From Sphingomonas sp. (GTDB taxonomy: Bacteria; Pseudomonadota; Alphaproteobacteria; Sphingomonadales; Sphingomonadaceae), in the NCBI GenBank assembly GCA_030146605.1, contig JASLBO010000456.1, forward strand, positions 1 through 8,308: a stretch of 8,308 bases of DNA, written 5' to 3'. A model generated the notes under the pieces. It did no database searches. It was not told the origin of the DNA and worked only from the letters and a program-made list of their open reading frames with translations. This document shows, piece after piece, positions 1-6,752 of this stretch; the first letter of the stretch is position 1, and every line of letters starts with the position of its first letter. The position numbers were made by a program, and so were the translations under genes.

Positions 1-1663
1 GGCGCACCGCGGCCGAACCGGTGACGTCGACGTCGAAGCCGGCGCTGTGCAGCGGATCGCGCGCGACGAGGAAAGCGGGCTCGTCCCGCCCGGCGAGCCG
101 TGCGGTCAGCGTGTTGCCGGTTTCGGATGCGCCGATCGCGAACTGCGCCTTGCTGCCGAGCCTGCCGCTCACCGTGGCGGCGAGCACCCGCGCGACGCCG
201 GCATCGCGGCTGCCGATCCCCAGCCGCTCGATCCGGATCGAGTCCCGCGCAGGCACGAGCGAGACCGCGACGCCGAGATCGCGGACCCCGGCCGAGAAGC
301 TGCGCTGCCGCGCCGCCATCAGCGCTGGAAGCCGGCGTGCAGGCCCCTGCCGGACGATCGTACGGGCAAGCTCGGTCGCGAAGGCCCGATCGAACGAGTC
401 GAGCACGACCGCGCCGAGCGCGCCCTGGCGGGCATCGCCCATCGGCCCGGAAAGCGCGGCGTTGATGCCGGCGGAGACCACGCCCGTAGACCCGGCGAGC
501 GAAGTCGTGCCGACCGGCTGGAAAGCACGGGTGAGATCGAGCGCGCCGCGGCCATAGACCGGGTCGACCCCCGCGTCGCCGAGATCGCGTGCCGTCGCAT
601 AGAGCAACTGGACGATCTGCGCGCCCGAGAGATTGGGAAAGGCCTGGGCGAGCAGTGCCACGGCACCGGCGATCTGCGGTGCCGAAAAGGACGTGCCCGA
701 CCAGAGCTTTGCAGCATTGGCCTGGTCCGGCGCACGCACGCGCTCGCCCAGGGCGGTCAGATAGGTGCTGGCGCCCGTCCCCGCACGATTGCTGAAGCTC
801 GAAATCTGGTCGGTAGTGCCGACCGACCCGGCGATGATCACCAGCCCGCGCGCGCCGGCGCTTGCCGCCGCGCCGCCGGCAAAGGGATCGGGATTGACGC
901 CCTCGGGCTTGTCGCCGTCATTGCCGGCCGAGATGACGATGACGATCCCGGCGGCGGTGGCGTTGCCGATCGCCTGCAGCAACCGCGAATTCGGCGCGTC
1001 GCCGCCAAGCGAGATGTTGACCACGCGCGCACCCCCGGTGCGGGCCGCGTCGATCCCCGCGGCGATCGCATTGTCGCCGAAACTGCACCCGCCATCCTCG
1101 CCGGTGTCCGCGCAACTGCCGGGGGACTCGGCCCGCACGACGATGAGCTGGGCATCGAAGGCCACGCCGTGGGTGCCGGCATCGTTGCGTCGGCCGGCGA
1201 TGGTGAAGGCAACCGCCGTGCCGTGACCGCCTTCGTCGTCGATCGTGGCGTTCCCGCCCGCCGCGATGGAGGCGCTGCTGATCCGGCAGCTGCCAGTGCC
1301 GATCCCGCCCGAGCAGTCGCCGAACTCGGCGCTCTGCAAGTCGATCCCGCTGTCGATCACCCCGACACGCACGCCCGCGCCGGTGCCGCCATGCTGATAA
1401 GCAGTGAGTGCGTTCATCGACAGCGCCCCCGCGGTCGCGCGATATTCGTTCGTGTCGTAGTTCGTCGTCGGCACCGGCGCCGGCGTCGGCGTAGGTGCCG
1501 CGGGCGGGGGCGTGGGTGTCTGGGTGGGCGCCGGAGCGATCACCGGCGGCGCCGGAACCGGATTGACGCCGCCCCCGCCGCCGCCCCCGCCGCACGCGGC
1601 AAGCGTCCCGAGGCCGGCGAGCGCAGCGGTCTGCATCAGTCGTGCGCGAAAACCGGTCTGCAT
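1..1663 (-). CDS. S8 (subtilisin-like) serine peptidase, predicted lipoprotein, partial (C-terminus outside window)
   Basis: An uninterrupted minus-strand frame reaches the left window edge without a stop, giving about 554 residues from the chosen start. It begins with a lipoprotein signal peptide: basic n-region, hydrophobic stretch and lipobox LAAC with the lipidated Cys at about residue 24. An eight-glycine run and a Pro/Thr/Ala-rich linker follow, to about residue 66. The S8 catalytic domain shows Asp104 in VGVIDSGID, His147 in GGHGTA, oxyanion Asn248 in SAGNDG and Ser325 in SGTSFSAPQIAG, so the triad is intact. Two close Cys pairs (GDCSGGIGTGSC and SCADTGEDGGC) would suit disulfides outside the cytoplasm. 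About 190 residues after the peptidase domain are not assigned; they may be an outer-membrane or autotransporter-like domain (inference). I chose the ATG at 1663 because AGGG lies 8 nt upstream and it gives a compact signal peptide. An in-frame ATG at 1711 would add 16 residues but has no clear ribosome-binding site. Confidence 0.88.
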   Translation of the reverse strand, partial: MQTGFRARLMQTAALAGLGTLAACGGGGGGGGVNPVPAPPVIAPAPTQTPTPPPAAPTPTPAPVPTTNYDTNEYRATAGALSMNALTAYQHGGTGAGVRVGVIDSGIDLQSAEFGDCSGGIGTGSCRISSASIAAGGNATIDDEGGHGTAVAFTIAGRRNDAGTHGVAFDAQLIVVRAESPGSCADTGEDGGCSFGDNAIAAGIDAARTGGARVVNISLGGDAPNSRLLQAIGNATAAGIVIVISAGNDGDKPEGVNPDPFAGGAAASAGARGLVIIAGSVGTTDQISSFSNRAGTGASTYLTALGERVRAPDQANAAKLWSGTSFSAPQIAGAVALLAQAFPNLSGAQIVQLLYATARDLGDAGVDPVYGRGALDLTRAFQPVGTTSLAGSTGVVSAGINAALSGPMGDARQGALGAVVLDSFDRAFATELARTIVRQGPARRLPALMAARQRSFSAGVRDLGVAVSLVPARDSIRIERLGIGSRDAGVARVLAATVSGRLGSKAQFAIGASETGNTLTARLAGRDEPAFLVARDPLHSAGFDVDVTGSAAVR

Positions 1664-1786
1664 GATGGACGCCCTGATGAGGATGTACGGCAACGCAGAT
1701 AGGTTCCGCATGATTTATAGAGACTTAACGCTATCAATCCCTGCCGCCTTGCAGGTCGGCCGTCCACTCCGTAGAGCCCCGGTCCG
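1664..1786. promoter_or_regulatory. Divergent intergenic region between the S8 peptidase and the HAD phosphatase gene
   Basis: Both flanking genes are transcribed away from this 123-nt stretch, so it should carry both promoters. The only AT-rich patch is about 1711-1738. On the minus strand it contains TATAAAT (1719-1713), a plausible -10 box that would start transcription near 1706, downstream of the alternative ATG at 1711 and in favour of the start at 1663. A TTGATA lies upstream, but only 12 nt away, too close for a standard -35. A small inverted repeat, CCTGC (1740-1744) with GCAGG (1751-1755), sits on the plus-strand side and could be an operator or chance. No strong sigma-70 pair is visible for the plus-strand gene. 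Confidence 0.3.
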
Positions 1787-2449
1787 ATGCTTCCCGAGCT
1801 AGGCCATATCCGCAACTGGATCTTCGATCTGGACAATACGCTCTATCCGGTGCGTGCGAACCTGTTTGCCATGATAGACGCGCGGATCGGGGAATATGTG
1901 CGTACGCTGCTTGATTGCGATCCGGAAGAAGCGCACCGCATCCAGAAGGGCTATTTCCACGCGCATGGCACCACGCTGTCGGGGCTGATGGCCGAGCATG
2001 ACGTCGATCCGCATCATTATCTGGCGGATGTTCACGACGTCGACATGACCGTGCTGACGCGCAACGAGGCGCTGATCGAGGCGCTGGCGCGGTTGCCTGG
2101 GCGCAAACTGGTCTTCACCAATGGCGATGCGCCTTATGCCGGCAAGGTGCTCGACCGGCTGGGGCTGGGCGACTCCTTCGAGGCGATCCACGATATCCAC
2201 GCCACCGAATATCGCCCCAAGCCCGATCCTTCGGCCTATCGCGGATTGTGCGACGCCTATGGCCTCGAGCCGACCGAAAGCTTGTTCGTCGAGGACATGG
2301 CCCGCAATCTCAAGCCCGCCAAGGCGATCGGCATGGCGACGGTGTGGATCGACAACGGCTCCGAACAGACCGCGGACGAAGACCGCAGCTTCATCGACTA
2401 TACCGTGACCGATCTCGGCCAATGGCTGCATCAAATTCTGGAGAATTGA
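1787..2449 (+). CDS. HAD-superfamily phosphatase, pyrimidine 5'-nucleotidase-like (SDT1 type)
   Basis: A 220-residue HAD hydrolase of usual length for the bacterial pyrimidine 5'-nucleotidase group. Motif I is FDLDNTLYP, with nucleophile Asp14 and acid/base Asp16. Motif II is FTNGD with Thr111, motif III contains Lys145 in YRPKPDP, and motif IV is FVEDMARN with Glu169 and Asp170 for magnesium. A helical cap fills roughly residues 22-95. Family members remove phosphate from nucleoside monophosphates or related small metabolites in the cytoplasm; substrate cannot be read from sequence. The DLDNTLYP form of motif I and the close link to dapD are familiar from alphaproteobacteria. No clear Shine-Dalgarno precedes the ATG, but the start puts motif I at the expected distance from the N-terminus. 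Its stop lies 1 nt before the dapD start, so the two are almost certainly co-transcribed. A general phosphoglycolate-phosphatase-like role is the main alternative. Confidence 0.9.
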   Translation: MLPELGHIRNWIFDLDNTLYPVRANLFAMIDARIGEYVRTLLDCDPEEAHRIQKGYFHAHGTTLSGLMAEHDVDPHHYLADVHDVDMTVLTRNEALIEALARLPGRKLVFTNGDAPYAGKVLDRLGLGDSFEAIHDIHATEYRPKPDPSAYRGLCDAYGLEPTESLFVEDMARNLKPAKAIGMATVWIDNGSEQTADEDRSFIDYTVTDLGQWLHQILEN

Positions 2450-2450
2450 A

Positions 2451-3269
2451 GTGAGCGACCTCGCCGCAACCATCGACGCCGCCTGGGAGGACCGGGCCAA
2501 TCTCGGCCTGACGACCAAAGGCACGGTGCGCGAGGCAGTGGCCGAAGCGCTCGACCTGCTCGACCGCGGCGAAGCGCGCGTGGCCGAGCCGGTCGAGAGC
2601 GGCTGGCAAGTCAATCAATGGCTCAAAAAGGCGGTGCTGCTCAGCTTCCGGCTCAATGACAATGTCGTGATCGAGGGGCCGGGCGGCGCCAACTGGTTCG
2701 ACAAGGTGCCGAGCAAGTTCGCCGGCTGGGACGAAGCCACGTTCCGCGAGGCGGGCTTCCGCGCGGTGCCCGGATCGATCGTGCGGCGCGGGGCGCATAT
2801 CGCGAGGGGCGCGGTGCTGATGCCGAGCTTCGTCAATATCGGCGCCTATGTCGGCGAGGGCACGATGGTCGATGGTTGGGCGACCGTCGGCAGCTGCGCG
2901 CAGATCGGCCGGAACGTCCATCTGTCGGGCGGCGTCGGCATCGGCGGGGTGCTCGAGCCGCTGCAGGCCGATCCGGTGATCATCGGCGACGGCGTGTTCA
3001 TCGGCGCGCGCGCCGAAGTGGCCGAGGGCGTCCGTGTCGGCGAGGGCGCGGTGCTGTCGATGGGGGTCTATCTCGGCGCCTCGACCAAGATCATCGATCG
3101 CGCCACCGGCGAAGTACATCGCGGACAGGTGCCGCCTTATTCGGTGGTCGTGCCCGGCAGCATCGGCGGCGGCGACGGCAAGCCGGCGCTCTATTGCGCG
3201 GTGATCGTCAAGACCGTCGACGCGCAGACCCGGAGCAAGACCGGGATCAACGAGCTGCTGCGGGACTAG
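2451..3269 (+). CDS. dapD: 2,3,4,5-tetrahydropyridine-2,6-dicarboxylate N-succinyltransferase
   Basis: DapD transfers succinyl from succinyl-CoA to tetrahydrodipicolinate in the succinylase branch of diaminopimelate and lysine synthesis, in the cytoplasm, normally as a trimer. The 272-residue product matches the family length. An alpha-helical N-terminal domain (about 1-100) is followed by a left-handed beta-helix of hexapeptide repeats (about 105-235) such as [15 protein letters not shown] and VRVGEGAVL. Signature segments are [15 protein letters not shown] and [16 protein letters not shown]; Asp141 and Glu189 (in GARAEVAEG) fall at the same numbers as the catalytic residues of the E. coli enzyme. 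The start is GTG at 2451, with GGAG 7 nt upstream inside the end of the previous gene. The gene is 1 nt after the HAD gene and followed by a palindromic repeat that may end the transcript. dapE is not next to it here. Confidence 0.97.
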   Translation: MSDLAATIDAAWEDRANLGLTTKGTVREAVAEALDLLDRGEARVAEPVESGWQVNQWLKKAVLLSFRLNDNVVIEGPGGANWFDKVPSKFAGWDEATFREAGFRAVPGSIVRRGAHIARGAVLMPSFVNIGAYVGEGTMVDGWATVGSCAQIGRNVHLSGGVGIGGVLEPLQADPVIIGDGVFIGARAEVAEGVRVGEGAVLSMGVYLGASTKIIDRATGEVHRGQVPPYSVVVPGSIGGGDGKPALYCAVIVKTVDAQTRSKTGINELLRD

Positions 3270-3272
3270 AAA

Positions 3273-3354
3273 CGTCATCCCGGCGAAAGCCGGGATCGCG
3301 TGCCGCACGCAGATCGCGCCGCCGCATGAGGTCCCGGCTTTCGCCGGGATGACG
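3273..3354. repeat. REP-like palindromic repeat pair in the dapD-kynA gap
   Basis: Two 23-bp arms (3273-3295 and 3332-3354) are perfect reverse complements, separated by 36 nt. Each arm is itself a hairpin: CCCGGC, loop GAAA (or TTTC), GCCGGG. The spacer has a third perfect mini-hairpin, GCGTG-CCG-CACGC at 3298-3310. The arm sequence is of the kind widely dispersed between genes in Proteobacteria; translated on the minus strand it gives the well-known spurious peptides VIPAKAG and IPAFAGMT. It could act as a terminator or mRNA stabiliser for dapD, but there is no T-run, so this is inference. Confidence 0.88.
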
Positions 3355-3374
3355 GAATGGCGTAGGGATAAGGC

Positions 3375-4139
3375 ATGACCGAACCCATGACCTACGGGCG
3401 CTATCTCGCGCTCGATCAGCTTCTCGCCGCGCAGCACCCGCTGTCCGATCGCGACGACGAATTGCTGTTCATCATCATCCACCAGACCAAGGAGCTGTGG
3501 CTCAAGCAGATCCTCGCCGAGCTGTTGCCCGCCAAGGCACTGGTCCGCGAAGGCCGGCTGATCGAGGCATACAAGAACCTCGCCCGCATCAGCCGCATCC
3601 AGGCGGTGATGACCTTGAGCTGGGACGTGCTCGCGACGATGACGCCGAGCGACTATACCCGCTTCCGCGAAGTGCTCGGCCCCAGCTCGGGCTTCCAGTC
3701 CGATCAGTTCCGCGCGGTGGAGACGTTGCTCGGGGTGCGCGGCGGCGGCGTGCCGGGCCCGCTCACCCAGCTTTACGCCGGCGAACCGAGCCTGTGGGAC
3801 GACGCCAATGCCGCGCTCGCCGCCGCCGGATTCGCAGTGCCGCCCGAGGCGCTGGCGCGCGACTGGCCGCAGCCCTACGCGCCGAGCCAGGGAGTCGAGG
3901 ATGCCTGGATCCAGGTGTATCGCGATCCGACGCGCTGGTGGGACCTGTACCAGCTCGCCGAGAAACTGGTGGATATCGACGATTCGATGGCGACCTGGCG
4001 GCACAAGCACGTGCTCACCGTCAGCCGGGTGATCGGGATGAAGCCCGGCACCGGCGGCACCCCCGGCGTTCCCTATCTCGAATCGACGCTCAAGAAGCGC
4101 GCCTTCCCCGAATTGTGGTCGCTGCGGACCCAATTGTGA
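3375..4139 (+). CDS. kynA: Tryptophan 2,3-dioxygenase
   Basis: KynA is a heme enzyme that opens the indole ring of L-tryptophan with O2 to give N-formylkynurenine, the first step of the kynurenine pathway; it is a cytoplasmic tetramer. The 254-residue product is typical of the short bacterial form. Visible family motifs are MTYGRYLALDQLL near the N-terminus, ELLFIIIHQTKELWLK with active-site Phe32 and His36, the YTRFREVLGPSSGFQS block with Tyr94 and Arg98, and WRHKHVLTVSRVIG with His212 as the likely proximal heme ligand, then GTGGT with Thr226. The spacings (32/36, 94/98, 212/226) match those of the Xanthomonas enzyme (51/55, 113/117, 240/254). The start at 3375 has AGGG 7 nt upstream; an ATG 12 nt later is less well supported. 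The stop codon overlaps the GTG start of the next gene, so the two are translationally coupled. The repeat upstream separates it from dapD, so it may have its own promoter, though none is clear. Confidence 0.97.
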   Translation: MTEPMTYGRYLALDQLLAAQHPLSDRDDELLFIIIHQTKELWLKQILAELLPAKALVREGRLIEAYKNLARISRIQAVMTLSWDVLATMTPSDYTRFREVLGPSSGFQSDQFRAVETLLGVRGGGVPGPLTQLYAGEPSLWDDANAALAAAGFAVPPEALARDWPQPYAPSQGVEDAWIQVYRDPTRWWDLYQLAEKLVDIDDSMATWRHKHVLTVSRVIGMKPGTGGTPGVPYLESTLKKRAFPELWSLRTQL

Positions 4140-5248
4140 CCGCCAGCTACAAGCATCTGTTCCAGCGGGCGATCGCCGCGGCGCCCGAACGGCTGCATTT
4201 TGCCGCGCACTCGCACCATCTCTGGCCTGACGCGTCCTATCTGGGCCAGCTCGCCGCGTGGGAAGACGGGGTGCGCCTCGCCGATCGCAAGTGGGAGCGG
4301 GTGATGGGCGAAATCTGGCCCGCCGCGCAGGGGCATGTCGCCGCCGAGCTGGGCCTGCCCGATCCCGCGACGATCGTCTTCGCGCCGAACACCCACGAAC
4401 TGCTGCTCCGCATCGCCTCGGCGCTGCCGCGCCGGCCGCTCCGCATCCTGGCGAGCGACGGCGAGTTCCACAGCTTTCGCCGCCAGAGTGCGCGGTGGGA
4501 GGAAGCGGGCAGCGCCACCGTCGAACGCGTGCCGCTCGACCGCATCGTCGCGGCGGCGCGTGCCGGCGGGCACGATCTGATCTTCGTGAGCCAGGTCCAG
4601 TTCGGCACCGGGCATGTGTTCGCCGGAATTGCCGAGCTGGGGGCGCTGGCCCGGCCTGAGGGACCGTGGGTGGTGATCGACGGGTATCACGGCTTCATGG
4701 CGCTGCCGGCCGATCTCTCGGCGGTGGCGGACCGGGTGTTCTATCTCGCAGGCGGCTACAAATATGCGATGGCGGGCGAAGGCTGCGCGTTCCTCCACGC
4801 CCCGCCGGGCTTCGGCGCCCGCCCCGAGATCACCGGCTGGTATGCCGAATTCGACGATCTTTCGCTGCCGCCGGGAAGCGTCGGCTACGCCCCCGACGCG
4901 CGGCGCTTCCTCGGCGCGACCTTCGATCCTTCCGGCATCTACCGCTTCGTCGCGGTGCGCGACATGCTGCGGCAGGAGGGACTGGGCACTGCCGAGATAG
5001 CGGCGCACGCGGCGGACCTTCGTGAGGCGCTGCTGGCGGCGCTGCCTGTCGAGGCTGATCTGCTCAGTCCGGGTTCGCCCGCGCGCTTCGTGGCTTTGCG
5101 CTCACCGCACGCGGCACGGTGGAAAGCAGCGCTCGAGGCGGAGGATGTGATCGTCGACGTCCGCGGCGACGTGCTGCGAATCGGGTTCGGGCTGTACCAG
5201 GACGCGCGCGACGTTGAAGGACTGATCGCTGCGTTGCGCCGACTCTGA
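4136..5248 (+). CDS. Kynureninase-like PLP-dependent enzyme (aminotransferase class V fold)
   Basis: A 370-residue fold-type I PLP enzyme. Lys209 in AGGYKYAMAGEG is the likely Schiff-base lysine, as in kynureninase GYKYLNGGPG. Asp182 in VVIDGYHG should bind the pyridine nitrogen, with His185 beside it as in the kynureninase DxxH pattern. LIFVSQVQFGTG (148-159), SPARFVALRSPHAARW and RGDVLRIGFGLY (343-354) match kynureninase regions. The likely job is hydrolysis of kynurenine (or 3-hydroxykynurenine) to anthranilate (or 3-hydroxyanthranilate) and alanine, supported by coupling to kynA. The protein is shorter than standard kynureninases (about 410-420 residues), and the usual N-terminal GNSLG is replaced by AHSHH at 24-28, so a related activity is possible and no symbol is given. 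The GTG start at 4136 overlaps the kynA stop as GTGA; the frame stays open upstream to 3497, but that part only shadows kynA. The stop falls at the foot of a terminator-like hairpin. Confidence 0.82.
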   Translation: MTASYKHLFQRAIAAAPERLHFAAHSHHLWPDASYLGQLAAWEDGVRLADRKWERVMGEIWPAAQGHVAAELGLPDPATIVFAPNTHELLLRIASALPRRPLRILASDGEFHSFRRQSARWEEAGSATVERVPLDRIVAAARAGGHDLIFVSQVQFGTGHVFAGIAELGALARPEGPWVVIDGYHGFMALPADLSAVADRVFYLAGGYKYAMAGEGCAFLHAPPGFGARPEITGWYAEFDDLSLPPGSVGYAPDARRFLGATFDPSGIYRFVAVRDMLRQEGLGTAEIAAHAADLREALLAALPVEADLLSPGSPARFVALRSPHAARWKAALEAEDVIVDVRGDVLRIGFGLYQDARDVEGLIAALRRL

Positions 5249-5274
5249 TCCTCCCCCGCTGCGCGAGGGAGGAT
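5248..5274. terminator. Hairpin between convergent genes, probable rho-independent terminator
   Basis: ATCCTCCC (5248-5255) pairs with GGGAGGAT (5267-5274). The stem continues after one C-A mismatch with CGC/GCG around a TGC loop, and only TTT follows on the plus strand. It lies in the 32-nt gap between the kynureninase-like gene and the convergent CoA-binding gene, and its first base is the last base of the plus-strand stop codon. The stem could serve both directions, but no T-run follows it on the minus strand and there it would lie after the stop of the CoA-binding gene. Confidence 0.65.
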
Positions 5275-5280
5275 TTCAGG

Positions 5281-5712
5281 TCAGCCGCCGACCTTCGCCA
5301 CGCCCAGCCGCGGAATGTCGATCTTCGGGCAGCGGTCCATCACCACCTTGAGCCCCGCCGCCTCGGCCCGCGCAGCGGCTTCGTGGTTGATCACGCCGAT
5401 CTGCAGCCAGACCGATTTCGCGCCCGCGGCGATCGCCTCGTCGACCGCCTCCCCCGCCGCCAGCGGGCGGCGGAAGATGTCGACCATGTCTACGGGCACG
5501 CCGATCTGGGCGAGATCGCGGAACACGAATTCGCCGTGCACGTGCTCGCCGGTGATCTGCGGGTTGACCGGAATCACCCGGTAGCCGCGGCTCTGGAGAT
5601 AGGCCATCACGCCGTAGCTCGGCCGATCGGGCCGGTCCGACGCGCCGACCATCGCGATCGTCCGCGTCTCTTCCAGCAATTGGCGAATGTCTTCGTCACG
5701 CGTCAGCGGCAT
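5281..5712 (-). CDS. CoA-binding domain protein (YccU-like)
   Basis: A 143-residue single-domain protein with a Rossmann-type CoA-binding fold like that of the succinyl-CoA synthetase alpha subunit. Seen are [15 protein letters not shown] (21-35, nucleotide-binding loop), VIPVNP (46-51), VDIFRRP (77-83), [13 protein letters not shown] (101-113) and [14 protein letters not shown] (123-136). These are hallmarks of the small YccU/CoA_binding_2 family, whose role is not well established; binding of CoA or an acyl-CoA is inferred from fold. There is no catalytic phosphohistidine domain. The ATG at 5712 is preceded by GGAGG at 7 nt. It starts 3 nt after the mrp stop, so the pair is an operon; the association with an Fe-S carrier gives a hint but no firm function. 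Confidence 0.92.
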   Translation of the reverse strand: MPLTRDEDIRQLLEETRTIAMVGASDRPDRPSYGVMAYLQSRGYRVIPVNPQITGEHVHGEFVFRDLAQIGVPVDMVDIFRRPLAAGEAVDEAIAAGAKSVWLQIGVINHEAAARAEAAGLKVVMDRCPKIDIPRLGVAKVGG

Positions 5713-5715
5713 GGC

Positions 5716-6681
5716 TCAGCCTCCGTTTGCGACGAGCCAATCATCCAGCCGCGCCGCCAATGCGGCGAACGTCTCCGCCTGCGGCCCGTTCCCCGCGGCG
5801 GGCGGATCGCCGGCGTCGGAGGCAGTGCGAATCGCCAGCTCCAGCGGCACGCGGCCGAGGAACGGCAGCCCCATCCTGCGCGCCGCGGCCTCGGCGCCGC
5901 CGCTGCCGAACGGATCCGAGACCTCGCCGCAATGCGGGCAGGCATAGCCCGCCATATTCTCGATCACCCCGACGATCGGCACATTGACCTTGTTGAACAG
6001 GTCGATCGCGCGCGCCGCGTCGATCAGCGCCAGATCTTGCGGCGTCGAGACGATGATCGCGCCGGCGGGCTTGTGCTTCTGGACCATGGTCAGCTGGAGG
6101 TCGCCGGTGCCGGGCGGCAGATCGAGGATCAACACTTCGGCGTCGCCCCAATCGGCATCGACCATCTGGCCGAGCGCCCCGCCCGCCATCGATCCGCGCC
6201 ACGCGATCGCCTGACCTTCGGGCACCAGTCCGCCCATCGACAGCAAAGGCACGCCGAATTTGGTCTGGACCGGGATCAGCACCTTCCCGCGCGCCTCGGG
6301 ACGAATGCCGTCGACCGCCAGCAGCCGCGTCTGCGAGGGCCCGTAAATATCGGCATCGACCAGCCCCACGCGCCGCCCGCGCCGCGCGAGCGCAATGGCG
6401 ATATTCGCGGCGATGGTGGACTTGCCCACCCCGCCCTTGCCGCTGCCGACGGCGATCAGCCGCCGCGTCCGCCGCTCGCTGGTGAGCAGCACGCGCGCCT
6501 CTGTCACCCCCGGCATGGCTTCGGCGATGCGCCGGACATCGGCCTCGAGCTCCGCACGCGCTGCTTCGCCAAGCCCGGTGACGTCGACCATGATGCTGGC
6601 CCTGCCGCCTTCCATGCGCACCGTCGCCCGGCCCGCCGCGATCGGCGCCAGCGCCGCTTTCAAGCTGTCTGTATCGGTCAT
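5716..6681 (-). CDS. mrp: Mrp/NBP35 (ApbC) family iron-sulfur cluster carrier ATPase
   Basis: A cytoplasmic P-loop ATPase of the family that carries and delivers Fe-S clusters to apoproteins. With the ATG at 6681 the product has 321 residues. Residues 1-70 form a short N-terminal MIP18/DUF59-like segment (VDVTGLGEAARAELEADV to MPGVTEARVLL). The ATPase domain has the deviant Walker A GSGKGGVGKST (79-89), the VDADIYGPS switch (108-116), Walker B LILDLPPGTGD (184-194) and the Fe-S ligand pair C248-P-H-C251 in ENMAGYACPHCGE, followed by FGSGGAE. An alternative GTG at 6717 would add 12 residues (MAAADCAPIWRV) unlike the family; the ATG is preferred although no clear Shine-Dalgarno precedes it and a hairpin sits there instead. 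It is divergent from hflK and followed after 3 nt by the CoA-binding gene. Confidence 0.94.
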   Translation of the reverse strand: MTDTDSLKAALAPIAAGRATVRMEGGRASIMVDVTGLGEAARAELEADVRRIAEAMPGVTEARVLLTSERRTRRLIAVGSGKGGVGKSTIAANIAIALARRGRRVGLVDADIYGPSQTRLLAVDGIRPEARGKVLIPVQTKFGVPLLSMGGLVPEGQAIAWRGSMAGGALGQMVDADWGDAEVLILDLPPGTGDLQLTMVQKHKPAGAIIVSTPQDLALIDAARAIDLFNKVNVPIVGVIENMAGYACPHCGEVSDPFGSGGAEAAARRMGLPFLGRVPLELAIRTASDAGDPPAAGNGPQAETFAALAARLDDWLVANGG

Positions 6682-6752
6682 TACGCGCCAGATAGGCGCA
6701 CAATCGGCGGCTGCCACTGTAAATCCGCGGCCGCCACCTTATAAAGGCAAGC
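6682..6752. promoter_or_regulatory. Divergent mrp / hflK control region
   Basis: This 71-nt gap must hold the promoters of two divergent operons. On the plus strand TATAAA (6740-6745) would place a transcription start at or next to the hflK ATG (6753), giving a leaderless or near-leaderless mRNA; a weak CTGTAA (6717-6722) lies 17 nt upstream as -35. The same bases also contain AAGG (6744-6747), a possible ribosome-binding site, so the two readings compete. The centre is very GC-rich and has the palindrome GCGGCCGC (6727-6734). No minus-strand promoter for mrp is obvious. Confidence 0.35.
6685..6699 (-). promoter_or_regulatory. Hairpin immediately upstream of the mrp start codon
   Basis: GCGCC (6685-6689) and GGCGC (6695-6699) form a perfect 5-bp GC stem with a 5-nt loop. 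On the mrp transcript it would end 3 nt before the ATG at 6681, where a ribosome-binding site is expected, and no purine-rich Shine-Dalgarno is visible there. If mrp really starts at GTG 6717 the hairpin would instead lie inside the coding region. Control of translation is inference; a short GC stem can occur by chance in such DNA. Confidence 0.3.

Noticed and set aside
1564..1600. GCC/CCG-rich run considered as a regulatory repeat
   Set aside because: On the minus strand it is the coding sequence for the lipobox and octaglycine linker of the S8 lipoprotein.
47..1702. A 551-codon open frame on the plus strand opposite the S8 peptidase
   Set aside because: Its product is a low-complexity Arg/Ala/Gly/Asp mixture with no motifs, while the minus strand carries a full peptidase with triad and signal peptide. 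It is a high-GC antisense shadow.
1740..1755. Inverted repeat CCTGC/GCAGG as an operator
   Set aside because: Only 5 bp per arm in GC-rich DNA, with no second copy nearby; chance is as likely, so it is mentioned only within the intergenic entry.
2391..4133. A 580-codon minus-strand open frame opposite dapD and kynA
   Set aside because: It runs through two clearly real genes and includes the spurious peptides VIPAKAG and IPAFAGMT that arise from the palindromic repeat. No domain is recognisable.
3497..4135. Possible 213-residue N-terminal extension of the kynureninase-like protein
   Set aside because: The upstream part of the frame overlaps kynA out of frame, is Arg-rich and lacks motifs; family similarity begins right after the GTG at 4136.
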